A stretch of 64,000 bases of DNA from Deltaproteobacteria bacterium (GTDB lineage Bacteria > Myxococcota_A > UBA9042): contig JACKFC010000013.1 in NCBI GenBank assembly GCA_020632665.1, positions 1-64,000 of the forward strand, read 5' to 3'. This document shows, piece by piece, positions 35,130 to 44,620 of this stretch. The translations under genes and the position numbers were made by a program. The notes under the pieces were generated by a model. It did no database searches and was not told the origin of the DNA. It saw nothing but the letters and a program-made list of their open reading frames with translations. Position 1 is the stretch's first letter, and each line of letters starts with the position of its first letter.

Positions 35130-38100
35130 ATGGTGCCGACACAGCAGCCAGACAAAGTCGCGGCAAGTCTTGTGGAACTGGTCAGACCACTCGTGCCATT
35201 CGAGAAGATTCGGCCCTCATTCCTTCTGCCAATGCCCAATTTCGGCGAGGCGGACGTAAGTGATCTGGATGAGGCCGGCGGCCTACAAGGACCAGGCGTC
35301 TACATTGTCTCGCTCTCAAGCGCGTGCGAAGTTCCCCTACCCTTCCTTGCCAGCGTTGCTCTCCGGATCGGCACTGCGACCTTCGAGGTGGGGTTGGTTA
35401 CAGTTGATGCTCTGCCTGCAGTCGGCTTCCGCGGCGAAGCTCAACTAGCCATCGATATTGCGCTATTCTCCCCGGTCGATCCCTCTTCTGAACCACTCAA
35501 GGTAGTCGGAGCCGTCAACCTGATTTTCGGGCCCACTGGACTTCAACTCGGGGGCGGCGTCTCCGTCTCGCTCGCGCGTTCACGCGTGATCGGCACGGAC
35601 GTCGTTGTTTCTGCCGAAAGTGTGAGGCCAAGTACCGGAATCGAGCAAGGCGCCGCGCCCAGCAGCGGCTTGCAGTTTCTTGGCATCGCAGTTGAACTCC
35701 CAATTTCTACCGACACAGGAGAATGCGTCACAATCCGAGCGCCGTCTGGGTTCTTGGATTCACACGGCTTGACTTGCACTGCGGAACTTGAAGTGCCTGG
35801 TCTGCAGTGTGATCTATCTGGGTTTGGCCTTGCATTGGACGCAATCTCCGTGGCGATTTGTCGCAACGCTCTGGTCGGGGGCGCCGGCAACGGCACCCTT
35901 CGGCTACCGTTCCTGGACAAGAATGTCCTCGTGAAGCTTGCACTCGAAAACGGTGGTGGCTGGAGTCTCAATCTCGCACTTCCGCCTGGTGAAGCGAGTA
36001 TTCCGCTCAACCTCGGTGTCGCCGGCTTCGGCCTCCACCTCGACCTCATGTCCCTCGAACTCGACGCAACCGGCCCAGGCCCAGCCAGCCTCACCCCAGG
36101 AGGCCTCCTCCAACTCGAACTTTTCGGCGAAAAAACCCCAAAAATCCCCCTCTACGGCTTCAAGATCAAATCCGACGGAACCGTTGACATCGCCGGCGGC
36201 TGGCTCCCCCTCGAGTCCCCCATCCCAGCCAACCTCGGACCCTTCGCCATCTCCATCTCCCGCATCGGTTTCTTCACCGCAGCCAACGGCCGCAAGGAGA
36301 TCGCCCTCGACGCCAAGGTCAACTTCGGCGCCGACTTCCCGGCCGGCGGCTCGGCCAAGGGCCTCCGCATCTCCTTCGCCCCCAATTGGTCCGGCGTCCC
36401 CGAAATTTCCTTCGAAGGCATCGGCATCAAAGTCGTCCGCGACGGCTTCTCCTTCGAAGGCGAAGTCTCGATGCAGCGCGCCAACGGGCAGACCAGCTTC
36501 GCCGGCTCGATCGTCGCCACCCTCGACAGCCTCGACGCGACCATCAACGGCCAGGTCCGCATCGGCGTGAAGACGACCGAGGCGGAGGGTACCTTCCCCT
36601 ACGCCGCCATCTACCTCGACGCCGCGACCGAGACCGGCACCCCCATCTTCGGCACCGGCCTCTCCCTCTACGGCCTCGCCGGGATGCTGGCCTTGAACTA
36701 CGGGCCCAACCGCAAGCCCGACCAGCCCTGGTACAGCATCGAAGGCGGCGATTGGTTCCACGCGCCGCCCGAGGTCGGCGTCACCTCGCTCGACAAATGG
36801 GCCCCGAAGCAAGGCGCGCTCGGCCTCGGCGCCGGCGTCACCATCGGCATCAGCGGCAAGCCCAAGCCCTTCAACGGCAAATTCCTCCTGCTGCTGACCC
36901 TGCCCGGGCCCGTGCTGCTGCTCGAGGGCCGCGCCAACCTGATGAAGGACCTCACCGCCCTCGCCAAACACGAACCGATGTTCCACGCCCTCGCGACGCT
37001 GGACTGCAACGTCGGTACGCTGCAATTCGGGCTCGACGCGAAGTGGCGCTACCGCGACAAGGGCGAGCTGGTCGACCTCTCCGGCGGCGCCGAGGCGTTC
37101 TTCGACTTCAACGACGCCGGGGCGTGGTTCGTCAAGGTCGGCAAGGAGACGCCGGAGTCCGCCCGGGTCAAGGCGACGCTGCTCTCGTACTTCCAGGCCA
37201 ACGCCTTCTTGCTGCTCGACGCCAGCCACGCCCGCTTCGGCGGCAAGGTCGGCTTCAACATCGGCGGCAAATACGGGCCGCTCCAGCTCCAGGCCTCGCT
37301 TTGGTTCGAGACCATCACCGACATCAGCTGGTCGCCGCCACACCTGCAAGCCCAGGTCTCGCTGCAGGGCAACGCCGTCGCCAAGGCCTTCGGCTATGGG
37401 CTCTCGCTCAACCTCGCGGCGCAGGCCTCGGTCGATGCGTGGCGCCCCTTCCTGGTCGCCGGCACCGCCTCGATCTCGGCGCAAGTCCCCTTTTACGGCA
37501 CCGCCAAGGCGTCGGTCGCGCTGAAGTGGACCGCGCCCAAGGGCGAGAACAAGCCGGCCGCCGGCAAGAGCCTGCCGGGACCGCAGATCGCGTTGCCGCT
37601 GGTCGGCGCCACGCTCAGCCATCCCCTCGCCGCGGAGACGTGGCCGATGCCGGTCGGCGAGCTGCTCTTGCCGGGCGGGCTGGCAGACGGCAACGGCATG
37701 TTGCTCTCGACCGTCGCCATCCAAGGCGGCGACGAGGGCATCGGGCCGGCCGACGGTGGGCCGATCGTCCCGCTCGACAGCTGGATCGACCTGCAATTCG
37801 CCGCAGCCGTCGACGATAAGGTCGGCGTCGCAGTGCAGAGCGCCGAGATCCTGCCGCCGACCGAGATCGGCGATCCCTCACTCGCGACCGAGAAGGTGAC
37901 CGCCACGGTCGCGACCGAGCTCGTCGGCCTCGATCTGCAGCGTTGGGACGCAGCATCCAAGGCCTGGCTGCCCGTCGCCGGCCTGAAGGAGGGCGACAAA
38001 GCCGAGCCCGACCCGACCACCGGCCTCTGGGGCGTCTGGCGTCCGGCGCCGCCGCCGGCTCCCGGCAGCAACCCCGACGGCGTCCAGCGAATCCTGCGCC

Positions 38101-41100
38101 TGTGGAGCGCCGACCCGCTCTCGTTCTTCAACACGCCCTCGGGCGAGGCCGGCAAGGCCGCGGCAGACGACGGCTCGGCATCCTCAGCGGGCGTGCCCGT
38201 GGACTACGAGCAGACCTGGAGCCTGGCCTCCTGGCCGATCGGCGCCATCACCGGCGACAGGCTCTCTTGGTCCCCAGCGGGCGGCGTCGCACCGCCAGAA
38301 GCCCGCTGGAACCTGGGCGCGCAGACCTCCATCGTGCAGGTCGCCTCGCAGGGGCAATTGCTGCACGCCCTGCGCGTGCACCTGCCGCAACACGACGAGG
38401 CCGCTCCGTCGACCCTCGGCTACCAAAGCCGCGGTGGACGCTTCGACCCCTGGACCGATTCCTGGGAGCCGCAAAAGCTCGACGACCAGACCGTCGCGCT
38501 CCTGCACCTCCGCTTCGCATCGCCGGCGATCGAGCGCATCCGCATTCGCTGCAAGAGCCCCGACGGCGGCGTCGCCCTCGGCCTCGCCGCGGGGACGCTC
38601 GTCGCCACCCGCGATTGGCTCCCCGGCGAGAGCGTGCTCGAACTCTCGGGTGCCGCGATCGACGAGGTGATGCTGATCGCGAGCGAGGAGCTCGACCTGA
38701 TCGAGGTTCAGGTTCAAGGCGCGCAGCTCGTGCAGCCGAAGGCCGGCGCGACCGCTGCGAAGCCCTCGCCCTCGCTCGCGCAGCACGCCAACCTCTTCTC
38801 CGCCGGCGGCCACGTCCTGCCCGCGGGCGAGCGCTTGCGCCTGCGCATCCTCACCCGTGTGACGCAGAAGGTGCGCCCTGGGCTGAGCAGCACGCCGCCG
38901 ATCACGCTGACGCAGGCGCTCTATTTCCGCACCCAAGGCGGCCCCGGCCTCGCCGACCTCTCGCTGCCGATCCTCGCCAAAGGCGCAGACAGCGACGCCC
39001 TGACGCTGCACGACAAACAAGGCCAGGCGATCGACGTCTTCGGCCGCCCCGTCAGCGGCGCGCCGACCCGCGCCAGCACGCTGCTCCGCTTGGCCCCGTA
39101 CATCGGCCAGGCGCTGCCGCCGCGCGAAGACCTGCCCTACGCCCCGACCCGCATCTGGCGCGGGGTCGATATCGGTTTTGACTTCCGCGCCGGCAACGTG
39201 CGCGCGCTCTACCGCAGCCAACGTCGCGATCTCGCCGTGCGGGTGCGGCTGCGCTCGGGTGGTCGCCTGCTCGACGCAGCGGGCGAGCCCATTCCGTCGC
39301 TGCCGCTCTGGCTGCAGCCGACCCCAGCCCCCACCACGCCCGAGCAGAAGGACGTGCTGCAGCAGTGGAAGGCATCGACCGGCGTGCAGCTCGACCCCGA
39401 CGCGCTCGGCGTCCACGACCGCATCCGCGGCGTCCGCGCCCTGCCGCTGCCCATGGACGCCGGCCTCTCCGCCGAGCTGGTGCCGCTGCTCCTGGCCGAA
39501 GAACCCGCGCTCGGCCCCACCCTGCCGAGCGGCTGGCAGGCCCACGGCGGCGCGAGCTGGACGACCATCGAAGAGCACGGCGACCCATGGCTGACGCCAG
39601 TCTCGATCGGCAAGCTCGCGCCGTCGCTTGCGTTGCCGGCGAACTGGAGCCGTCTGGCCTGGCACGGCACCGGCGGCGCGACCGACGTCGCCTGGGGCGC
39701 GGTCGACGTCTGCCTGACGATGCGCTGGAGCGCGGTGCAGGACTTCGCGACTGGCGCTGGCGGCGTGATCATCGGCGCCGACGCGGCCGCCACCAGCGGC
39801 GTCGCGCTCTGGCTCGAGCCGGGGAGCGGCCGGCGGATGCTGCTCCACCTCGACAAGGGCAAGGTCGTCGCCTGGGCCGCCGACAGGCAAGGCTTCCCCG
39901 TCGGCACGGATTTCGCGCTGCGGCTGCGCTGCGCCGAGGGCAAGCTGGTCGTCAGCATCGACGGCGTCGTCGCGTTTCGCCTGGAGCGGCCCGAATTCGC
40001 CGCGCTCTCGGGCTCGGTCGCGCTCTTCGCCAGCGGCCCGACGCTGCCGCGCTTCCGCGCGATCACCGTCGAAGACCTCCGCCCGGAAGCGGCGGCTGCG
40101 CCGCAAGACGTCAGCCACGGCCCGGTGCTCTTCGCCCGCGCCCTGCAGACCGGAGGCTACGTCGCGCTGCCGCAGCTCGCCGCGACCGCTCCTGCCATTG
40201 CGGCCGGCGTGGACGACAGCGCATCCGCCAAAGCGGCGGTCGCCAAGCTCGCGCTGACGGGATCGATCCCGCTGCCCACCGCACCCTCGATGCCCTCGCC
40301 CGAGGAGGCACGGCGGGCCGCTGCGCTGCTGCACGACCTGGAGCCCTTGGTCGAGACGCTCCGCACGCCGCGTACCGGGCTGGACGTCGTCGACCTCGGC
40401 ACGCTCAGCGGCCGCCGCGCCCTGCTGCTGCGAGCCTGCGACAACCTCGACTGGCGTCGGACCAGCCTCGCGCTGCGGCTCGGCGAGGCGACTGGGCTGC
40501 CGGGCGAATTCTTCGGGTCGCTGCGATTCGGCGCGGGCAGCTTCGGCCCGGACGGACGGCTCGACGGCGTCGAGTTGATGGTCGCGAGCGCCCTCGGCGA
40601 CGATTCTCGCGGCAACAACGGCCTGCAGCCAGCATGGCTCGGAGTGCCCGACCCAGCGGGCCTGATCGCCAGCCAGGGGCCCTCGCTGCGCCTGGGCGAC
40701 GCCGCGCCGAGCGGTGTGCTGTGGCGTGAGGCCTTCGAGCCATGGTCGCTCGATCTGTGGCGGCGTAGCGTCGAGGTTCCGGGGCTGAAGTGGCAGCTCG
40801 GCAAGGCCACGATCGAGGCCATCGGCGCCCCGGCCGACGCCGCCGGCATGGGCGCGGCGCTGCTCGCCCCGGCGGCCGCGGCGAGCGACGTCCGCTTGCG
40901 GGTGCGGCTCGCTGCCAGCAAGGGCGCCTGCGGCGTGGTCTTGCGGCGGCAGGCGAGCAGCAGCGGCGACTTTCCGGTGACCCGCATCGAGTGGCGACCG
41001 GGCGAGCAGGGCGCCAAGGTCCTGCAGTGTTGGCAGCGTTGGCGCGACAACGAGGGCAAGGTCCATACCGCGATCCGGCCGCTGCTCGCACCGCAGCCGC

Positions 41101-44100
41101 TGCCGAAGTGGATCGAGCTCGACGTCCTCGCCAGCGGGCCCACCGTCGTCGTGCTGTGCAACGGCCGGCTCTGTGGCGGCTGGCAAGATCCGAACCCGCA
41201 GGCCGGCGCGTCCGGCGTTTGGGCCTACGGCGGCGTCGATCTGCAGGTCCAGCGCTTCGAGGTCAGCGCAAGCGCGACGCCGGTCGTCCGGCAGCGCTAT
41301 GACGACCTCACCCTCGAGCAATGCCAGCAGCAGTCGGCAATGGCGAGCAAGGACGGTCCGGCGAGCTGGAAGCTGCAAGCGGCGCAGGGGCTCGCGGCGA
41401 TCCCTGCGTTCGCCGGCCTCGGTGCTGCGGCGACGGCGAACAAGGCCAAGCCGACGATGATGTTGGTGCAGACCAGCGCCGCCGCGAGTCCTGCCGTCGG
41501 CACGGCTGCGGCGCTTCCGGCGGCGGCCGTGGTCTTGGCCCGGAGCGAGAGCATCGCCAGCCAGCCGGCAGACCTGCTCTTCCACGTTCAGGTGCGACCG
41601 GCCGCCGCAGGCCGTAGCGGCGTCGCCGTGGGTTGGAGCGCGGACGGCAGCGCGGTGGTTGTCTCGGTCGACCCCGCCAACAAGACCGCGCAGATCGACC
41701 GCTACAGCGGCGGCGCCTGGGTGGGCGGCACATCGACGGCGGCCAACGTCACTGCGAGCGCCTGGGCGAGCTGGCTGCTGCGGGCCGGCGACGATCGCGT
41801 CACCCTCTGGATCGATGGCGTCCAGGCGGCGACGATGGCGTTGCCGGAGGGCATCGTCGGCGCCATCGCGTTGGTGGCCGATGGCGCGAAGGACGCCGCG
41901 TTCGCGAATCCCGTGCTGCTGGACCTGACGGCCCCCGTCGGTCCTTGGCGGCCCGAGGCGCATATCGCCGCGGCACCGACCGCGCCCGCCGCCTGTGTGG
42001 CCGCGTGGGGTGCGTCGGGGCGCTGGCTCCAGCCGCAGCTCGCCGAGGGGCAGCCGCCCGCCGGTTGGATCGCCGCGACGACGGGGCAGTCGAGCTGGCG
42101 GAGCTACGCAGCGACCGTGCGAATTCGCCGGACCGCCGGGGCCTGCGGCCTGCTCATCGGCTGGAGCGACGGCAGGGCCGGGCTGCGGCTGCGGATCGAG
42201 GAGGGCAGCACCAAGCTCGAGACGGTCGCGACCGGGGGCAGCGCGACCGTCCTTGCGTCCTCGCCGATCGGCTGGAAGCACTACGGGCCAGATGTGCGGG
42301 TCGAGATCGCGAAGTCCGAGCAGCGCGTGGTCGTCGCGATCGCCGGCAATACGCTGACGGTCCCGGCGCAGGGGCTGGGGCCGGGGCGGATCGGCTGCTG
42401 GGCGGCGACCGACGCGCGCTGCTGGTTCGGCGACGTGGCTGTGCGGCCGGCGACCCTGGCCGACCGGGCCGTGTTCTCGACCGGCAAGGCCGCACCGCCG
42501 AAGCTTTCGCAGTGGCAGTCGCAGATCGTCCCCTCGATCGAGGGCAAGGGCGCGAGCTGGCAGGTCGAACAAGGGCAGCCCAAGTGGATCGTCGAGGACG
42601 GCGACATCGTCCAGCTCGCCAACACCTTGGCCGGGGCTCCGGCCGCTCTGAAGTCGCCTGAGGTCAGCGCGACGGTCTTGGACGCCGGACCCACGCTCTG
42701 GTGTCCGCAGACGCTGCCGCCGAGCTGCTGCCTGACCATCGAGCTGCTCAACCCCGACAACGATCGCATCGGCCTGGTCTTCGATACCGCAGATCCGGGC
42801 TCGGGTAAGCAGCGCCTGCTTCGCTTCGACATGGACCAGGAGCGCGGCTTCCGCCGGCTGGTGTCCGTCGATGGCGACAAGCCGAAGTTGCTCTGGTTGA
42901 GCAAGGAGAGCTTCGAGATGGGGCGCTGGATGCGCCTGACGGTGGTGATCGAGCCCGGATCGATGGGCTTGTGGCTGAACGGGCTGCCCTTGCTGGCGGT
43001 GAGCCTGCAGCACGTGCCGACGCGGTTGGGCTTGTACACCTACGCCAGCATGGGGGCACGCTTCCGCAACCTGCGCATCTTGCCTTTCGATCGCTTCGCC
43101 AACCCCGCCGCGTTCCACGACGACTTCGCCTGGCAGAGCGGCGCGTGGCTGACCAACGTTGCGCAGGCCGCCGTATCGCAGACCGACGCCGCGACCACCG
43201 CTTGGACCTGGACCGACGGCGCCCTGCACGGCAAGGCGGCAGCGGACACCGAGGCGACGTTGGCGGCTGCGAACGCAGCGATCGGCGACGGCCGGATCGT
43301 CGCGAGGGTGCTGCGCGCGTCGGGGCCGGCGGCGGTCGGTGTGGACTTCCGCGCGACGCAGCAGGCGGCGCTGCGGCTGGAATTCGACGACACGAGCTGG
43401 CGCCTCCTACACGTCACAGCCGCGTCCAAGGCCGCCACCACGGCACAAAAGGCCGACTGCATCGGCAAGGGCAGCCTGCCCGCCGGCGCTCCGGACCAGC
43501 CGCGCCTGCTGTGCATCGACTGCATCGACGCCGTCGTCTCGATCGCGATCGACGGCGTTCACCTCGGCTGGGCCGACGTCGGCAAGCTAGCAAGCGGTGG
43601 CATCGGCCTCTTCGTCGCAGCGGGAGGCAAAGCGACCTGGCAGATGATCGAAGTTCGCAACGCCGTCCACACCCCACTCGGTCCCCGCTTGGACGCGCAG
43701 TCCGTGCAGGAAGGCGACGTCGTGCGGTTGCTCCCGGCCGGATTCGTCGCGCCTGCCACAGCGGCACCCCATCGCGATTTCACGACGCACCTCGACACCC
43801 CGTGGCCGCCACCGGGGCCGGTGCATCTGGCAGCGCATCGGGCGGACGGCAGCCGTGTCGCCGCGCGCTGGTCGAGCCCGGAGCCGATGGGTGCGGCGAA
43901 TGCCAGCGTCCTGCGCACCAGCGACGGCGCCAATGTCGTGCTCAGCGAGCCGAGTGCGGGTGCGTGGCCGTCCTTCACTGCGTTCGAGGTCGAGCTTCGC
44001 CGACGCCGTGGGCCAACGCAGGATGCGCCGGCTCTCCCGCCGGAGCCGTGGGATGGTGTGACAGAGGTCGACGCCGCGCGCGTACGCAGCCGAACTGCTT

Positions 44101-44102
44101 GA
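35130..44102 (+). CDS. 2990-aa repeat protein with jelly-roll (LamG-like) modules
   Basis: No signal peptide. The ATG at 35130 (GGAAG eight bases upstream) is preferred; GTG 35115 overlaps the previous gene. Residues about 1-840 form beta-rich repeating segments (for example GTGLSLYGLAGMLALNYG, ALGLGAGVTIGISG, LPGPVLLLEGRANLM), resembling other giant uncharacterised proteins, perhaps the DUF6603 group. About 840-1500 is mixed. Residues about 1510-2847 hold about six degenerate jelly-roll domains of the LamG/DUF1080 kind, each ending in a G-x-x-GLFA-like strand (VALFASGPTLPRFRAITV, GIGLFVAAGGKATWQMIEV). These usually bind sugars. The first 0.9 kb has lower G+C than the rest. Probably an adhesin or a structural scaffold. 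Confidence 0.7.
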   Translation: MVPTQQPDKVAASLVELVRPLVPFEKIRPSFLLPMPNFGEADVSDLDEAGGLQGPGVYIVSLSSACEVPLPFLASVALRIGTATFEVGLVTVDALPAVGFRGEAQLAIDIALFSPVDPSSEPLKVVGAVNLIFGPTGLQLGGGVSVSLARSRVIGTDVVVSAESVRPSTGIEQGAAPSSGLQFLGIAVELPISTDTGECVTIRAPSGFLDSHGLTCTAELEVPGLQCDLSGFGLALDAISVAICRNALVGGAGNGTLRLPFLDKNVLVKLALENGGGWSLNLALPPGEASIPLNLGVAGFGLHLDLMSLELDATGPGPASLTPGGLLQLELFGEKTPKIPLYGFKIKSDGTVDIAGGWLPLESPIPANLGPFAISISRIGFFTAANGRKEIALDAKVNFGADFPAGGSAKGLRISFAPNWSGVPEISFEGIGIKVVRDGFSFEGEVSMQRANGQTSFAGSIVATLDSLDATINGQVRIGVKTTEAEGTFPYAAIYLDAATETGTPIFGTGLSLYGLAGMLALNYGPNRKPDQPWYSIEGGDWFHAPPEVGVTSLDKWAPKQGALGLGAGVTIGISGKPKPFNGKFLLLLTLPGPVLLLEGRANLMKDLTALAKHEPMFHALATLDCNVGTLQFGLDAKWRYRDKGELVDLSGGAEAFFDFNDAGAWFVKVGKETPESARVKATLLSYFQANAFLLLDASHARFGGKVGFNIGGKYGPLQLQASLWFETITDISWSPPHLQAQVSLQGNAVAKAFGYGLSLNLAAQASVDAWRPFLVAGTASISAQVPFYGTAKASVALKWTAPKGENKPAAGKSLPGPQIALPLVGATLSHPLAAETWPMPVGELLLPGGLADGNGMLLSTVAIQGGDEGIGPADGGPIVPLDSWIDLQFAAAVDDKVGVAVQSAEILPPTEIGDPSLATEKVTATVATELVGLDLQRWDAASKAWLPVAGLKEGDKAEPDPTTGLWGVWRPAPPPAPGSNPDGVQRILRLWSADPLSFFNTPSGEAGKAAADDGSASSAGVPVDYEQTWSLASWPIGAITGDRLSWSPAGGVAPPEARWNLGAQTSIVQVASQGQLLHALRVHLPQHDEAAPSTLGYQSRGGRFDPWTDSWEPQKLDDQTVALLHLRFASPAIERIRIRCKSPDGGVALGLAAGTLVATRDWLPGESVLELSGAAIDEVMLIASEELDLIEVQVQGAQLVQPKAGATAAKPSPSLAQHANLFSAGGHVLPAGERLRLRILTRVTQKVRPGLSSTPPITLTQALYFRTQGGPGLADLSLPILAKGADSDALTLHDKQGQAIDVFGRPVSGAPTRASTLLRLAPYIGQALPPREDLPYAPTRIWRGVDIGFDFRAGNVRALYRSQRRDLAVRVRLRSGGRLLDAAGEPIPSLPLWLQPTPAPTTPEQKDVLQQWKASTGVQLDPDALGVHDRIRGVRALPLPMDAGLSAELVPLLLAEEPALGPTLPSGWQAHGGASWTTIEEHGDPWLTPVSIGKLAPSLALPANWSRLAWHGTGGATDVAWGAVDVCLTMRWSAVQDFATGAGGVIIGADAAATSGVALWLEPGSGRRMLLHLDKGKVVAWAADRQGFPVGTDFALRLRCAEGKLVVSIDGVVAFRLERPEFAALSGSVALFASGPTLPRFRAITVEDLRPEAAAAPQDVSHGPVLFARALQTGGYVALPQLAATAPAIAAGVDDSASAKAAVAKLALTGSIPLPTAPSMPSPEEARRAAALLHDLEPLVETLRTPRTGLDVVDLGTLSGRRALLLRACDNLDWRRTSLALRLGEATGLPGEFFGSLRFGAGSFGPDGRLDGVELMVASALGDDSRGNNGLQPAWLGVPDPAGLIASQGPSLRLGDAAPSGVLWREAFEPWSLDLWRRSVEVPGLKWQLGKATIEAIGAPADAAGMGAALLAPAAAASDVRLRVRLAASKGACGVVLRRQASSSGDFPVTRIEWRPGEQGAKVLQCWQRWRDNEGKVHTAIRPLLAPQPLPKWIELDVLASGPTVVVLCNGRLCGGWQDPNPQAGASGVWAYGGVDLQVQRFEVSASATPVVRQRYDDLTLEQCQQQSAMASKDGPASWKLQAAQGLAAIPAFAGLGAAATANKAKPTMMLVQTSAAASPAVGTAAALPAAAVVLARSESIASQPADLLFHVQVRPAAAGRSGVAVGWSADGSAVVVSVDPANKTAQIDRYSGGAWVGGTSTAANVTASAWASWLLRAGDDRVTLWIDGVQAATMALPEGIVGAIALVADGAKDAAFANPVLLDLTAPVGPWRPEAHIAAAPTAPAACVAAWGASGRWLQPQLAEGQPPAGWIAATTGQSSWRSYAATVRIRRTAGACGLLIGWSDGRAGLRLRIEEGSTKLETVATGGSATVLASSPIGWKHYGPDVRVEIAKSEQRVVVAIAGNTLTVPAQGLGPGRIGCWAATDARCWFGDVAVRPATLADRAVFSTGKAAPPKLSQWQSQIVPSIEGKGASWQVEQGQPKWIVEDGDIVQLANTLAGAPAALKSPEVSATVLDAGPTLWCPQTLPPSCCLTIELLNPDNDRIGLVFDTADPGSGKQRLLRFDMDQERGFRRLVSVDGDKPKLLWLSKESFEMGRWMRLTVVIEPGSMGLWLNGLPLLAVSLQHVPTRLGLYTYASMGARFRNLRILPFDRFANPAAFHDDFAWQSGAWLTNVAQAAVSQTDAATTAWTWTDGALHGKAAADTEATLAAANAAIGDGRIVARVLRASGPAAVGVDFRATQQAALRLEFDDTSWRLLHVTAASKAATTAQKADCIGKGSLPAGAPDQPRLLCIDCIDAVVSIAIDGVHLGWADVGKLASGGIGLFVAAGGKATWQMIEVRNAVHTPLGPRLDAQSVQEGDVVRLLPAGFVAPATAAPHRDFTTHLDTPWPPPGPVHLAAHRADGSRVAARWSSPEPMGAANASVLRTSDGANVVLSEPSAGAWPSFTAFEVELRRRRGPTQDAPALPPEPWDGVTEVDAARVRSRTA

Positions 44103-44297
44103 CTTGCATCGATCGCGCAGTGCAACTCCCGACCGCCGAAGCGGCGCTGGCGGGCGCCGTGGGCGACGAGAGGTGACGACGGCAGCGTGAGGCCGCGGCC
44201 GGACCGCTCGCTGAAACCCAAAGTCCTGGGCTTGTCACCCCAGGCGACTGCCCGTCGCCGCTTCGCGGCTCACAAAAGCCTTTTCGAGCGATTCGTG

Positions 44298-44350
44298 GAA
44301 GCTCTCTCCCCGCCGAGCGGGGAGAGATGGCCCGCAGGGCCAGAGAGGGG
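44298..44350 (+). repeat. Short relative of the 205-bp repeats
   Basis: CTCTCTCCCCGCCGAGCGGG, then GAGAGATGGCCCGCAGGGCC and AGAGAGGGG, matches the first quarter of the repeats at 18004 and 18265 in order and spacing, with small differences in the loops. The rest of the 205-bp unit is absent. Confidence 0.75.
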
Positions 44351-44401
44351 TCGACAGTGGCGCAGCCTCGCGGCCTGCCTCGGACGGGCGCGGCATGGCG
44401 C

Positions 44402-44432
44402 GGCCGCGTTCGACCCGCGGTCGAACGCGGCC
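44402..44432. repeat. Perfect 14-bp stem, 3-base loop
   Basis: GGCCGCGTTCGACC, loop CGC, then the exact complement GGTCGAACGCGGCC. Very stable in RNA or as a cruciform. No T tract follows. It could stop transcription from the locus or be a binding or recombination site. Confidence 0.65.
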
Positions 44433-44513
44433 AGGGCTGGGCGGCCGGGCGGGCAACTGCGTGATGAACGGCGCTCAATTCGGCTGTGCCCGGTGCTGGC
44501 GTCGGCGAGCCCG

Positions 44514-44539
44514 GCTACGAACGCTGGCGCGTTCGTAGC
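44514..44539. repeat. Perfect 10-bp inverted repeat
   Basis: GCTACGAACG, loop CTGGCG, CGTTCGTAGC. It lies about 80 bases before amidohydrolase copy 2 and directly before the tetR relic, near the presumed edge of the duplicated segment. Confidence 0.6.
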
Positions 44540-44569
44540 GGGACCCGGCCGTGGCATGGTACAGCAAGG

Positions 44570-44620
44570 GTCGCCGCTATCGACGTCGACTTCTTCCCTC
44601 GCGTCCGGGAGCCCAAATGA
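44570..44620 (+). pseudogene. Relic of the tetR 3' end (16 codons and stop)
   Basis: Reads V-A-A-I-D-V-D-F-F-P-R-V-R-E-P-K-stop, compared with V-A-V-Y-V-D-L-F-R-R-V-W-E-P-R-stop at the end of the TetR gene (25799-25846). One codon differs in length, and both run into the amidohydrolase ATG with an overlapping stop. No similarity is visible further upstream, so the duplicated segment began inside tetR. Confidence 0.7.

Larger units (their letters stand above)
44103..44616 (+). other. Hairpin-rich intergenic region, no intact gene
   Basis: Between the 2990-aa gene and amidohydrolase copy 2. It holds a shortened palindromic repeat (44298-44350), two strong hairpins (44402-44432 and 44514-44539) and, at its right edge, a relic of the end of the tetR gene. 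I see no credible reading frame apart from shadows of the repeats. Confidence 0.7.

Noticed and set aside
38184..43229. 1681-codon minus-strand frame
   Set aside because: Shadow of the 2990-aa plus-strand gene produced by the C/G third-position bias; no ribosome site, repeated Arg/Gln/Ala composition and no domain.
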